A DNA stretch of 64,000 bases from Patiria pectinifera (taxonomy: Eukaryota; Echinodermata; Asteroidea; Valvatida; Asterinidae), in the NCBI GenBank assembly GCA_029964075.1, contig CM057149.1, positions 37,840,900 to 37,904,899 on the forward strand, written 5' to 3'. The translations under genes were made by a program, and so were the position numbers. The notes below the pieces were generated by a model. It was not told the DNA's origin and did no database searches. It saw only the letters and a list, made by a program, of their open reading frames with translations. Positions 44,001 through 55,678 of this stretch are shown here, piece after piece (position 1 is the first letter of the stretch; each line of letters begins with the position of its first letter).

Positions 44001-47000
44001 TTTTAAAAAATGGTCTTTCAAGGACAAAATCAGGATAAAAGTAGGACTTTTGCGGGCTTACAGGAGTAGTTTTCATTGATGCTCATCCATGTCTACAGCA
44101 TCATAAGCCTCATTTGGCATGTTCTGTACTCACAACACTTGTGCTCCATCAAGGGCGGATCCAGGGGGGGGCCAAAGGGGGCCATGGCCCCCCCCCCCAA
44201 AACGAAACCAATTTTTTATATTTTTTATGTGACATCGCAATAAAGGCAGGCAATGAGTACACCACCATCTTTTCCTCAAAAAAACATTGGTTAAAGCGGT
44301 CAGAAATTGCCTCAGATCGCACCACAGAGCATCTAGAATCCAAAAATTTTTCGGGGCCCTTAAGCGGGCCCCGAACCCCACGCCGTAATTTTTTTGACCC
44401 ACTTTTTTGGGGCACCAAAATTTTTTTTGGCCCCCCCCAAATTGTGTTCTGGATCCGCCCTTGTGCTCCATCCTCCACTAAGCTCTTGGAAGTACAGTTG
44501 CAGTATTCCTGCGCCCAAGCCCTTCATTGTGTGATTCACATTATGACAATGTGTAACATTGTTATTAAAAATATTAAATGAGATTTCATTGGTAGGAAAA
44601 AGTAGGAATTTCAAGGAATAAATTAGGAAAGTAGAAGCAAAGTAAAGAAAAACTACGAAATAGAAGGAAAAGTAGGAAGACTTGAAAACCTGCCATAGAC
44701 ACCAACGAAAAATACCCCCACTTTAGAGTTCGCCCTCTTTATTTGTATTGCAAATAAATTTAATTTTTGTTAAATTACTTCTTTGTTTATTTTTTTCATT
44801 TGACAGGTTCGGCCTCAGGCATTCAAGGCCATTTTACAGTATATCTACACAGGTATGTATACATTTGTGAGTATTTTGTAACGATGAATAAATTGCAACA
44901 AGGTCTGGGAGAAACCCACCACCTCACTCTCAAGGGTTGATATTTTAAAGTCACCTTGTTTTACTTTCTTTCCTCACTCAGGTTACTTGGAGGTTCATCT
45001 AGATTGCTACGAAGACTGCCGACGTTTTGCCAAACAGTGTCAGATGCCTGAGTTACTGGGTCAACTGGAGAGCAAACTGCAGGCCATCTTGGAATTCGGT
45101 AGGTGAAAACCACTCGGTTTAATCACATTTATTTCAAATAGAGTCCATCGTTTGGCAGAAATTTCCTGATGAGTTTAAAGTCAGGAAGGGAATGGGTGAC
45201 AAGGGTGCACGAAATCGTGGCTTTGTCCCCAGCTTTGGCTGAGTCGGACTCCAATTTCAAGATTTCCCTGACTTGGGGGAACTCTGGCTCACTAATGGAC
45301 CGTTGTCTGCTTCCGAAACATTGAATCCTATAATATGTGTCCATACTTTAGAGTACAGTGTATCTCTAATTGGTTTGAACAGTGTAGACTTCCAAAAACC
45401 GAGGTTTGAAAAACCTTCCAACTCAAAAAAAAGTCTTGCTATTGGTTGTTTTTCTAAACTGTGTGTTCTCACAGTGTATCCAACTTTATGAGTCTGCGAA
45501 AACTTGATGTTTTGAGGATGATGTTTTGTAGGGAGGTTCCAGACCTGCATGTTATTCATTTGCACATAGGTGAGCATGTGTGAGCTCCGTGCACGAACAA
45601 AGAGGGCGTTTTTTTAAACATTTTTGAGAGCTCTGTGGACGGGACACACAGCATGTGCATACTGTACTGTAGTGGTTTGTGTGCAAAATGCGCACGACTT
45701 CTATCCCGAATATGCCAAAGCTATTAGCCACAGCGTCTACGCATGAGCGCCAGGCATCATCAGCGCGAATACGTTCGAATTCAACTTGCGATGGTCTGCC
45801 AGACTAATCCCCGCCCCCAATAACTTTGGATCATTTGAAATACGCAGTGGATGGACCAGGAACCAGTCTAGGTCTCCCCCAATTCTCCTTTTCTGGCTGT
45901 TGAAGGAGTACTTGTGCACGGAGCCCATTCCTAAGAACAAAACTGTTTTGGAATCCTCAAAAAATTCCCCAAGTCAATCACAAGTCATCCAGTCTTAAGT
46001 CACTTTACAAGCTTTTTAAATAAGCTGCGAAAAATTCCTTTGTCAGTTTTCTCTATCATCTATTACTTCACCTGGCTTGTAATAGACTTGACTACGATGC
46101 TTATCAGAGTGTGGGTTAAGCATTAATGCAAAACAAGAACTGGTCCTTCCAATATATATTCCAAGCCCCTTTTTTTAAAAACTTTCTCTAAAGTACATTT
46201 TTAAATTAAATTCTTGTATTTATTTCTTCTTAATCACTTTTTGCCTCTCTGTATTGTTTAGTCCCTCAAAAACCTGGCACGCATGTTTCCATAGTAACCA
46301 TCGAGCCACCGCAGGACTCGACACTCCTACAAGATGAGCTGCAGTTCCTTGCCGACATTGCCGTACCGTCAGTCTTTTGCCAGGTGTGTTCTTGAATCAC
46401 AAAAGGCAGGGTGCCTCTTCTTAACCACTTGCCACCGGGATTATTGTTGGTCGAAAAACACTATTTTTGAAAAAAGACGAGATTCATGTATGTCGGCCAA
46501 ATTTTAAAATTAAGTCAAAGACTACAAATACTGACTCTTGAGAGTCACTTGTACAATACTTTTATGATATTTCTCACCGTAACTTCATATTTTGCAACAC
46601 TCCGAGGCCCTTAAGAGCAATACTTTTTTACTACAACAGGCTGGGTACAGGGCAAAAGTGGATGGCCCCATGGGCGTCGCGAGGGGGGGCAAGGGGGGCA
46701 CTTGCCCCCCCCCCCCCTGGAAAAGAAAAAAAAAAGAAAAAAAAAAGAAGAAAAAAAAAGAAGAGAAAAACAGAAAAGAAAAAGAGGGGCGAAGACAAAG
46801 TGGTGTAAATTTAATGAGTTGGGGGGGAGGGGGGGCAAAATGTCCCTTCCCCCCTCTAAAACTGATAAATCGAGAATATGTTGAGAAATGCAAGCATTTT
46901 TGGCCAATTTTTTTTTTGAATCCTGGCGACACCCATGGATGGCCCTAACCTATTCTAACTTTTTTATCTCTAGTATCCAATCTATTCCTTAGTTCTTGTC

Positions 47001-50000
47001 CTGTTTGCCTTGTTTGTAGTTTTACGGGCCAGGCATCCTTCCGTTTTGTGGTGAGGTACCAGAGCAGTCGCCGTTCGCTGATGTCTGTTTTAACGTGGAA
47101 GGCCAGTACTTCTACTGTCACAAGGTAAAACCACTGAAAGGTTTGAAGGTTGAGTCTCAAATTCTGTGGCAAATCATTGTAAAGGGACGTTACTCTTCAC
47201 ACAGAAATGAAATATGACAAGACAAGACTAGCTTAGTAAAGCTGGTCCCAGAGTGCACAAAATTCTATTCAATTCATTCAAAATGGCTATTCACTGGGAG
47301 TCTTTTCATGCATCTGGTCTACACAATGGGTCAGATTTAACCCATTCATTGGTGTCAAGAGGTAATCCTGTAGGACAGCACTGCCCAGTCAGTCAAGCAC
47401 AAAGAGAACTGTAAGCTGGCCCTCTGGGACCAGCACAAATATAAAGCAGGACAGTGCTTTTCACTTACGATTTGACTTTTGCTCCACTTTTTTTTTAATA
47501 TTAAGAAGTAATTTTGTATTATCAGTATAAAAACATGTTTTGCACCGAAGACATCTAGATGTTGTCTTGAAGTAGTTGTCATTTTTTCCCCCAGGTTTTC
47601 TTCTGCTGTCGCAGTGAGTATTTCAGGGCCTTACTATCAGACCACTTCTCAGAGAATGTCCAGGATCCTTACTACTCCCTGCCGGTGGTGACGCTACACG
47701 ACGTCACGCCACAGATCTTTGCCAAGATTGTCTACTACATCTACACTGAGAGAGTAGAGGTATGGGACCGTACTGCACCACGATGCATTCCGTGCACAAG
47801 TACCCCCTCAACGATTACAATGGGAGAGTTGGGGGAGACCACTGGAAGACTCGCAAAGGCATTGCCAGTCGTGCACATTCAAAACATAATTTGTTTTGAC
47901 TTTCCACAATGTGCGCAGAGTGTCTCTCCCACTGGGGCTTTCGATGACAAAGCGCCATCTCTGTGCATGCACAGGGTCCATTAGAGCACCTCTATGTGCT
48001 CTGTGTGCAAACCAGAGAGGGCGCTGTTTGACTAATTTCGAGAGCCCCATGGACGGGATACACGACGTTGACAGGACACACCACGTGAACGGGACATGTA
48101 CACACCACGTGTTGTACTAGCTTGCGTGCGTATATCGCGAAGCATGCACAACTTATTCTATTCTGAATATGCACAAAGCCATCTCCAATTTGACCTTATC
48201 CTACCCCCACGAATTTCGGTATTTTACTAATTTGACCATGAGCAATCGATCTAGCCTATTTGCGACACCATAAATTTGCCTCCAAGTAGGGGCTGTGGAA
48301 TTATGGAGACACTAAAATGTCTCCCTAATTCGACGCGTCTCCCAAAGGTATAACTTAATATGACGCTACAGTGACTTCCAACGGGTTATACTTGTTATTA
48401 TATAGCACTTTCCATCGTATCAATGATCTCAAAGCGCTTTACAATTATTACCCTGTTCATTAGGCCATGGGACCACGCGGCAGCCAATATTAGTGCTCAA
48501 ATCGGTCCTCGACCCTCTTAGGTACCCATTTATACTCCTGGGTGGAGAGAGGCAATTGTAGCAATCAGCTGAATGAGAACGTGTCCCAGAGGCTTTTTTT
48601 CGGGCGCAATTCAAAACATGACTCGGCAACTGTGAATTGAAATTGAAATCCTAGAACATTGTTTTTTCCGGAATATACAGCATTCACTGAGCTAAAACTT
48701 CACCGGGTTAGTCGTTAAGCACCCATATTTAGATTTTGAGCACTTTTCTTGCTTCAAATGAAACAAATGCACAAATGACAAATGATCAACTCTACCTTTA
48801 ACTTGTAGCTTACAGAAGAAACCAGCTACGACGTTCTATGCTTTGCCGATCTCTACCTACTGCCCGGGCTGAAGCGTATCTGTGCTAACGTCATCTCTAG
48901 GCATCTGAATACAGACAATGTCATCTCTGTGCTGCGTGTGTCTAGAATGTTTAGTCTGACCAAGCTGGAAGACCAGTGCACAGAGTACATGGCCAAATAT
49001 TTGGATAAGGTAAGACTCTTTCCCGACCCCCCCCCTTTTAAACTACAATCATGCAAGTGTGTTACAACTTGAGGTTCATATTAAATTCTCAATTGTTAAA
49101 AGGTTAAAATACACTCGTATGCATCTTTTAGACAGTTTGGTTTGGTTTCATTGACTTCTTTGAAAATTTTTTTTCTTCATAGCTCTTGTAGTCCAAGTTC
49201 TTGTTGACAGTTAATAATATAATAAATGTGTCAACTTGTTCTTCCCATACATTCTGTGCCATTTTTGTAGAAAGTAACGTACAAAAGTTTATTTGGAAAA
49301 TGTTTGCTCTATTTTGCATATCTTGTCTGCCATGGCATTGCATGGACAATTGCTAAATTATGTGGTATCAGAAAGAGATTTGTTTGAGAGAAAATGATCC
49401 AGCTTTGGCTGAAGTCACTCTAGGGGCCATCCTCGGGGGCTAAAATGTATCTGTACGCCATGTTGACTACTGCAGTCTCAGGTATAGCCTAATTGGCGGC
49501 AGCCATATTGGGGACCTCAGAAAAACAACTCATTTGTGCTTCACTTATTCAAAGCCTTTGCTCCAACACTGCGGCACATACACCCATATCCATGGGTGTA
49601 TATCCAATTTGGATTCGAGATGCTCTGTGGTGCGATTTGAGGCAATTTCTGACCATTTTAACCGATGTTTTTTGAGGAAAAGATGGTGGTGTACTCATTG
49701 CCTGCCTTTATTACGACGTCACATAAAAAAAAAATGGTTTCGTTGTTTGTGTGTTTGTTTTTTTTGGGGGGGGGGGCATGGCCCCTTTTGGCCCCCCTGG
49801 ATCCGCCCTTATCATCACGAATTGCTCGTTACGAAGAACAACATTTCTATAATTGCAATCAACATGCTCGCATAGGCCTACACCGTTTTATGACTGCACT
49901 GTATCTATTAAAGTATAAGTTCAGGTCTTCAATACGGTTTAACTGAACAAAATAATGATTTACTTCTATATTGACACACAATTCTCCCAAGTGTAACAAA

Positions 50001-50866
50001 AGGGGGATCCAAGAAACTAATTTGGGAAATTTGTATTTGCTGGCCCAACATGGTCAGAAATATCAGCATTATCTAAAACAGATACATGCAAATCTTTAGC
50101 ACTTATCAGGGAGACATACATGTATACAACCAATCAGATCTATTCCATAGTTATATGCAATTAAAGTGATCATCTCATTAGCCCCACAAGTGTACGGAAT
50201 ATTTTTGTAGCAAATCTACTACAATGGTAACAAAATGTGATGCTACAAAAGTGGAAGTGTGCCAACACACAAATCTATAGGGTGCTTCCCTCCTCCATGG
50301 TACTACGATTAAAATGGTAACAGCAAAATTTCAAACAGATTTATCTGGAAAATGCAAAAAATCTATGGGCCTTGAAGAGCCTTGACTCAAAATTGCAAGG
50401 CCCTGAACCCTCAAGGCCAAGGCCAAGGCCAAGGCTTTTGCCCTCAAGCCTCGAGGCCAAGGCCAAGGCCCTAAAATCCAGCCTTAAGGCAGCCTTAAGG
50501 CCAAGGCCCAGCATCAAGGCACTACATCACTGATGTGCCGTCCACTCAGTATATAGATATCAGTAGGTTAGAACTTCTATTTAAGTTGTTGCATGTTTAA
50601 TTATCCCATTTTCTGGGAACCAGATTTGGTGAACAAAAGTTTCCTTTTTTGGGTCACAGTTCATAGAGTCGGAAGAATTTGAGAAGCTGATCATTGAAGA
50701 CGCGGCAGAGATCAACGACAGAGAAGAGACAGATTCCATCGTCGTCGTGGACGACATCCGCCATCACATCTCAAGACTCGTTGAGACGTTTAGCGAGATG
50801 GAGGAGGCACAGTGTTCACTGCACATGCTGGATGTGCTGCTGTTAAGGTTAGGGTTAGACTGTTAG
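41033..50866 (+). CDS. ABTB1: ABTB1: ankyrin-repeat and double-BTB protein, 12 exons, complete
   Basis: Exons are 41033-41109, 41776-41838, 42032-42087, 42791-42935, 43629-43788, 44807-44852, 44982-45098, 46262-46383, 47020-47124, 47595-47759, 48809-49009 and 50660-50866 (stop TAG). All have GT-AG borders and compatible phases, giving 487 residues against 478 in human. Ankyrin repeats fill residues 10-75 (VNIRDEWDSTLLYYACLCGH). The first BTB domain starts near residue 120 (DIVFVVHDETFPAHRCML), and the second near 283 (FADVCFNVEGQYFYCHKVFF). The C-terminus, LLLRLGLDC, matches the family end. ABTB1 (BPOZ) is a cytoplasmic and nuclear protein linked to PTEN growth control and to CUL3/eEF1A1-related ubiquitylation. 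BTB domains suggest a substrate adaptor role here too. The start ATG opens the first open exon, with the ankyrin signal directly after it. Confidence 0.95.
41151..41350. mobile_element. GTTGCAACC inverted-repeat MITE, copy ii (degraded)
   Basis: It contains TATTGCATCCTGACGCCATT, TCTCAATGAAGGTCAGTCAT and ACAAAAATG...CATGAATCTGGGACT, the interior words of the family. The right terminus has decayed to GAAGTGGCGTCTGGATA. It lies in ABTB1 intron 1. Confidence 0.6.
42205..42615. repeat. CACAAGTC element, copy 7
   Basis: The core word CACATGTAACAGGGGATGAG at about 42243 is followed by some 330 bp of ACTTGTGATNG units. It lies in ABTB1 intron 3, 175 bp before exon 42791. The antisense SQANHKS frame is repeat translation. 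Confidence 0.8.
44151..44462. mobile_element. MULE-like MITE with AAGGGCGGATCCAG ends and 10 bp target duplication
   Basis: The ends AAGGGCGGATCCAG and CTGGATCCGCCCTT are perfect 14 bp inverted repeats. GTGCTCCATC flanks the element on both sides (44141-44150 and 44463-44472), a 10 bp target-site duplication of the length typical of Mutator-like elements. Long G and C runs sit just inside the ends. It lies in ABTB1 intron 5. A truncated relative lies at 49600-49812 in the opposite orientation. Confidence 0.82.
45965..46105. repeat. CACAAGTC element, copy 8 (short)
   Basis: AAGTCAATCACAAGTCATCC, TTTACAAGCTTTTTAAATAA, TTCCTTTGTCAG and CATCTATTACTTCACCTGGC reproduce the core order with decay. 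It lies in ABTB1 intron 7. Confidence 0.6.
46669..46936. mobile_element. MULE-like foldback MITE with ATGGGYGTCGC ends and 9 bp target duplication
   Basis: The left end ATGGGCGTCGCGAGG and right end CCTGGCGACACCCAT are inverted repeats matching at 13 of 15 bases. GGATGGCCC flanks both sides (46660-46668 and 46937-46945). The interior is a long purine tract bounded by G and C runs. It lies in ABTB1 intron 8. Antisense frames rich in Phe and sense frames rich in Lys are low complexity. Confidence 0.78.
48390..48620 (-). mobile_element. SINE family A, copy 2 (reverse, uninterrupted tail)
   Basis: Read on the - strand it gives CACCCAGGAGTATAAATGGG, ATGGCCTAATGAACAGGGTA and ATAATTGTAAAGCGCTTTGA. 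It supplies the uninterrupted sequence for the MITE insertions in copies 1 and 3. It lies in ABTB1 intron 10. Confidence 0.7.
49600..49812. mobile_element. Truncated relative of the GGCGGATCC MITE
   Basis: GATGCTCTGTGGTGCGATTT, GAGGAAAAGATGGTGGTGTA and TCATTGCCTGCCTTTATTAC match the reverse complement of the interior of the element at 44151-44462. It ends with a poly-G/CCCC stretch and CTGGATCCGCCCTT. The opposite terminus is missing. It lies in ABTB1 intron 11. Confidence 0.75.
50385..50520. repeat. AAGGCC low-complexity repeat
   Basis: Repeated AAGGCC, CAAGGC and CTTAAGG words, about 140 bp before the last ABTB1 exon. No other function is visible. Confidence 0.75.
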
Positions 50867-51059
50867 GCTTTTCTCCAAATTACTCATTTGTCTGCAACCC
50901 TGTCCCTTCCACGTAATTTTTTTTACTGTATTGGCCTGTAATGTTCATCATGATGGAATTTTTGTGTTGGGAGATGTAAATTTGATATTGAGTTTGTGCC
51001 GTTCACTGACATGATTTTATGAACACTGTGTACTTGGTGGTATCTGAGAGCCTGTGGGA

Positions 51060-51205
51060 ACAAATTCACAAGCGTAAGCAGGAGGTCGTGGGTTCGAGTC
51101 CCACCCGTGTAGCTTGTGAATTTCTTTCTCATGAGCCCTCAGACAACACCAATTATACAGGTTAGAAAACTCATGTTGGTGAAGGGCAAAAACCCCAATA
51201 TTGAA
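51060..51205 (+). mobile_element. tRNA-derived SINE, family C, copy 2
   Basis: AAGCAGGAGGTCGTGGGTTC, then GAGTCCCACCCGTGTAG (B-box region), with body words TTGGTGAAGGGCAAAAACC shared with the copy at 12488. The A-box half has largely decayed. It may be transcribed in the ABTB1 3' UTR. Confidence 0.55.
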
Positions 51206-51309
51206 TATTCAAGTAAACATTTTTTTGTTCGAAGTCAATTCCTTGCATAGCAGCTCCATAGAAATTGGCGTGCAATGTAAAACAGGTCTCATGACTAGCA
51301 TGTGACAAT

Positions 51310-51775
51310 AATTATAAAGCCGTGCTTATGTAACTTTTTATACCAATATCTCAAAGCACTTCACAATAAGCCAGTTCGGTATCTGGATGACGTAGTATTG
51401 GTAAAGGGCCATTCGGGATAAAATTGCTGACGTGATGATAGGGGATGTTACGTGGGAACCCATTCTGGTTGTAATTAGCGCACGAGCGATTATCCCGAAT
51501 GACCCTTGACCCATATCATTGTGCGCATGCGTAGTTGAAGTACATGAACTGGCTTATTATTACCCCTGTTCATCAGGCCATTTTCTGTGGCAGCTCAAGA
51601 TCAACGCAATCTGGTCTGTGTCCTCACATGTACCCATTTATACACTCCTGGGTGGAGAGAGGCAATTGTAGTGAAGTGTCTTGCCCAAGAACACGAACAC
51701 CATGATCCCTGATCAGGGTGTTAACTCATGTACCACTACACGAGTTGGATGACATAAACATTACACCATGGGGCT
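51310..51775 (-). mobile_element. SINE family A, copy 3 (reverse), interrupted by a MITE
   Basis: The - strand copy has a tRNA-like head near 51775-51700, a body with GGGCAAGACACTTCACTACA, and a tail split by an inverted-repeat element at 51366-51557. The split lies in the AATTATTACC stretch that is continuous in copy 2. Confidence 0.7.
51366..51557. mobile_element. MITE with AAGCCAGTTC terminal inverted repeats inside a SINE
   Basis: ATAAGCCAGTTC at the left and GAACTGGCTTAT at the right are perfect inverted repeats. A second, inner pair of complementary words (GGGCCATTCGGGATAA and TTATCCCGAATGACCC) makes most of the element foldback. The flanks fit a 2 bp target duplication. Confidence 0.75.
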
Positions 51776-51785
51776 CCAAAGCAGA

Positions 51786-52050
51786 TTGTCACGGGCGAGC
51801 GGTTAAGAGCACCGGACTCAAGCTCTGGTGTTTCTGATCAGCAGAGTGTGGGTTCGAGTCCCGGTCTTGACACTTGTGTCCTTAAGCAAGACACTTAACC
51901 ATTATTGCTTCGTCCTTTGGATGGGATGTAAATCTGTAGGTCCCGTGCGTTGTATAATGCATGTTAAAAGAACCCAGTAACACTTATCGCTAAGAAAAGG
52001 GGTTTGCCCCTGGTGTTTCTGGCAGTGCGTTTGTCCTCATAAATATGAGG
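51786..52050 (+). mobile_element. tRNA-Leu-like SINE, family B
   Basis: The head at 51786-51871 resembles tRNA-Leu(CAA): GGGCGAGCGGTTAAGAGC, an anticodon loop ACTCAAG, a long variable arm and GGTTCGAGTCC. The D-arm lacks the usual GGCC and the acceptor stem is imperfect. The body continues with CCTTAAGCAAGACACTTAAC and TTTGGATGGGATGTAAATC, so it is a retroposon and not a working tRNA gene. Confidence 0.75.
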
Positions 52051-54284
52051 CTGCATTTTCAAGGAAGAAAGGATGGAAGGAAAGTACTAATAATAGATTG
52101 TTTGCACTGCAGCCATCTTTGAGGTCAGTGCTTTTGTTCAACAGGGACACGCATGAGTTGACCTCCAAGATGGCTGCTAAATGCAATCCATCTATAGATC
52201 AAACGAATCAACAGAATGGAATGACAATATCGTTTTACTTGTCCTATGCATGCACCGTTCAGGACTGAACATTTTTGGCAGATTTTGAGAAATTTCTATC
52301 TTGTAAATAATGATTCTAAAGAACTTGATGCAGTTTTTACTGTTGTAAATATTATCAGTGAAATAATATTTATACTAATATTTGCAGTTCACTGGGAATT
52401 CAATTGAGGAATATTAAACGCAATGTATTGTTTGAGAATATTTTAGATATATATGGATAGGGAACTAATGAAAAAATTGTAATCTATTTATGGTTAAATA
52501 CACACTTTCTGTATATTTGTATCGCTTTATGCAATTATTGGCTTAAAATCTTCAAAGTAGTTCGTAATAATACTTTCTTTACTAGATTAGTCCGATCTGA
52601 CCTGACGTATGTTTTATTCTGTCTGTTATAAAACACCTGTTAGGGCTGTCCACTTTCGAATAATTTAGTATTTGATTATTATCGACCGAATATTTGAATA
52701 TTGGAAACTCGCCAATCAAGTTTTACACACGCCAGCTGCAGCTGCATTAAAAGTGCGCCAGTTAAAATTTGCATGTGGCGACCGATATTATGGGCCACTA
52801 GTGGAGTGTTTTGTAGTAAATACTGAGTAACTGTCAAGTGACTTTACCCTGCTAAAAGAATAGGACCAATGAACAGGCGTCGGCAAAAAATGGAATCCGA
52901 CAATAAAAAACCCCAGAACTTTACCCTTAAATGACATCACAGTCATTTGTGCAATTGCATATTTTTTTTCTTTTCAAATATTGAAACCGGCAATAAGATA
53001 TTCCAATATTCGGATATTCGGAACAACCCTGCTACCCGTCACAACTATGGCTGTCGGGATAGGTTTGGAAAACATACACAACATAATGTTTGTAGCAGCT
53101 GAATATTACTTGGAAGGAACAATCCACTCTAGGTTAAACTCACTTTATTAGAGTATTCTTTTATACTGATTTTTTTTTTTTTAAAGGAGCGTACTTAAGT
53201 TAACCCATCATGTGTTTTCTTACATATTAACTGTGAATATCTGAATCCAATTATCTGAATTAGTTACACAGAAACATTTGAGTTTTACAGTCTGACGTGA
53301 ATTTAATCTTTTGTGCATTATTTACTAATACAATTTCTTAACAAAATTATAAAAGTGACAGTTAAAATGTGTAATGCTACAAGCATTAAACTTTCATAGA
53401 CCATGTCACGTGGTTTCATACCAAACATTTTAGCATCTCTCATGCTATTTTCCCACATTAAACAGTTTGTCTACGCATAATATTTCATATTCAATATATC
53501 TCATTCATATTTCAATATATAAAGTGCAGTGCAAGACAGCATGGTTGACCGAAAGTTGGCACAAAAACAGCCACTTTTGTGAACAAATGTGACATGGTCT
53601 ATACACAGTGATTTTACATTATGCAGTAAATGACAGAAATAGTATTTGCACATGGAATAGTTCTCCAAATGAATGTGTCGTTGAGAAGTACAACGAAAAA
53701 TAATTATTTGACAAAGTTGAAAGTTTTTATTGTGCAGGCTTGCGAAGGGAACTGTAATGACACAACCAATATTGTTCGTTAGTGTCATCTACAGCAGCCA
53801 AAATTCCCTGAGAATTAGTGATTATTAGGGTTTTAACAAAAAGTTACCTGAACTAACTATTTAAAAGTGCCAGATTTCTCATAGACTTAAAATATTTGAA
53901 AACATCAAAATCACCCAACACCAACTACTTGACATTATTCAGAACTTTGTGAATTCACTATTAAAAAAGAAGGGATCTTGTGAATATATATATATGTGTT
54001 TTTTATTTTGTGTTCCGAAACCATAAAGTTACACATGATAACCAAAAATATAATCTATATATTTAAGTAATAAAACCTCCGTTCTTTAAGACACAAGTGA
54101 TATTCAATGAAGTTAAATATATATATTTTAAAGGAAAATGAAAAGCCATTTGAATATGAGGAATCTTTGAAAAGTAAAATGGGGCAAGATAATACAATTC
54201 TTGTTATAGCTAATGTTCTAAATATCCTACCTGTTCTAAATAAAATATATTATCGGCTTCAAAATATTACATCTCAAAATACTT

Positions 54285-54405
54285 CAGTAATACTCAAAAG
54301 GAAATAGTAATACTCAAAAGGAATAGAAATACCCAAAAGGAATAATGATACTAAAAAGGAAATAGTCATATTCAAATAGAATATTAATACTCAAAAGGAA
54401 TAGAA
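54285..54405. repeat. AATACTCAAAAGGAA imperfect tandem repeat
   Basis: About six diverged units of 15-20 bp containing TACTCAAAAGGAA. It may lie in the MGLL 3' UTR or intergenic DNA. Confidence 0.75.
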
Positions 54406-55384
54406 TCCAGTTCAATAGTTACATAAGTATTACTGAACTATATCAAACATGTAAACCACTATTTCTTTGATATACTTTTGCAGTATACATGAAAATTTGT
54501 TGAAGAAAAAGTAATATATTTACACATGAACATTTGTTTAAAGATGCATCCCCGTGCTATATTCAAGTTTCATCTCGAAAAATAGAAGTGTTCTTTTTCA
54601 ACTGCTATTTCCCTAGCAATATAAAAGTTGTTCACTTTTGAATAAGACATGGAACGAAAATGTCCACCTCCGTTTAGTTCTTGAATGATTTCTTCACAAA
54701 ATTCAACTTATTGGCTGCCAGACAATAATTCAGCTCTCGCAGGCCGGGTTCATTTGTGCACAAATTGAAAGCCCTTTTTCAGAGAGTTGCAGACGCCCAA
54801 AATAGGAATAGATTTTTCGTTAAAACAAAACATGCAAACTAATAATTTGTCAGGAGAAAAAAAAAGCATGAGGTATGCAACGTTAAAAAGTTTTTTATAC
54901 ACCAGGTTAGAGTTAACATTTGTGCAATGACATATAGCAATTTGCAAAGAAAAAACTGATAAAATATGTCTAAATTGTGCAATTCAGATTGCATTTAGTG
55001 TCGCAAGGCACATGGAAAAAGTACATTTTGTTTGCATACACAGATACATTGTACCTTGACAAAAAGACTAGAGTTTGGATTACATCTTCATAGTTACTGT
55101 AGTTGGTCACAAAAAACTACTTTTTAAAAATTTTATCATCCATTCTTCACGTGAGAGTAAATATGAAGCAAATTTGACATTTAAGGCGAAGTTCGCTAGA
55201 GTCGAAATATGCTCAACTTTTGTGCATTTGTAGCAAGAATATTTCCCTGTACGTCATAAAATTCACATTTGCCATTAGGATTACTTGGCTATTCTGAATG
55301 AAAACAGCACATGTTTCCAACAGAACATTCTGAGTGGTCCGAGTTTGACATGCTTCCAGAGCAGTACATCCTACAGAAACAAAT

Positions 55385-55640
55385 TTCAACCCCGCGTCAA
55401 CCGTGAGATTGATTTCGCCCAGGGTTGAACTCAACCCTGCTCTAGACCAGGGTGGAGATTTTCAACCCGGGTGAAACTCTGGCCAGGGTTCAAAACAGTA
55501 GTAACAGAGTAAAATAAAGTCAGTTTGCATGAAACAAGTGTGAAACGATGCGTGGTTGAGTGCGGGGTTGAAAAATCAAAAACTCAACCAGGGGCGGCAT
55601 GGGTTTGCCCAGGGTTGAGTTCAACCCGGGTTAAGAGGCT
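55385..55640. repeat. CCAGGGTTGA/CAACCCGG inverted repeat block
   Basis: Multiple CAGGGTTGAACTCAACCC-type words in both orientations bracket a plain spacer, so the block can fold back on itself. It lies directly beyond the MGLL stop codon and is probably in its 3' UTR. Confidence 0.6.
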
Positions 55641-55678
55641 CTTGTGTGAAAAGGCCTTTAGGTAAATTGGGACTTGTC

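Larger units (their letters stand above)
52090..55678. other. Region between convergent ABTB1 and MGLL
   Basis: AT-rich, with no recognisable exon on either strand. It presumably contains both 3' UTRs. For MGLL (-), possible poly(A) signals read as TTTATT on this strand, for example at 53726-53731. It also holds a foldback repeat at about 52640-53030 built on GAATATT words, a TACTCAAAAGGAA imperfect tandem at 54285-54405, and a CAACCC/GGGTTGA repeat at about 55385-55640. Confidence 0.6.

Noticed and set aside
46585..46948. Open frames of 98-118 codons on both strands
   Set aside because: They translate the purine tract and the G/C runs of a foldback element.
51786..51871. Possible tRNA-Leu(CAA) gene
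   Set aside because: The D-arm and acceptor stem are defective and it continues into a SINE body, so it is a retroposon head.
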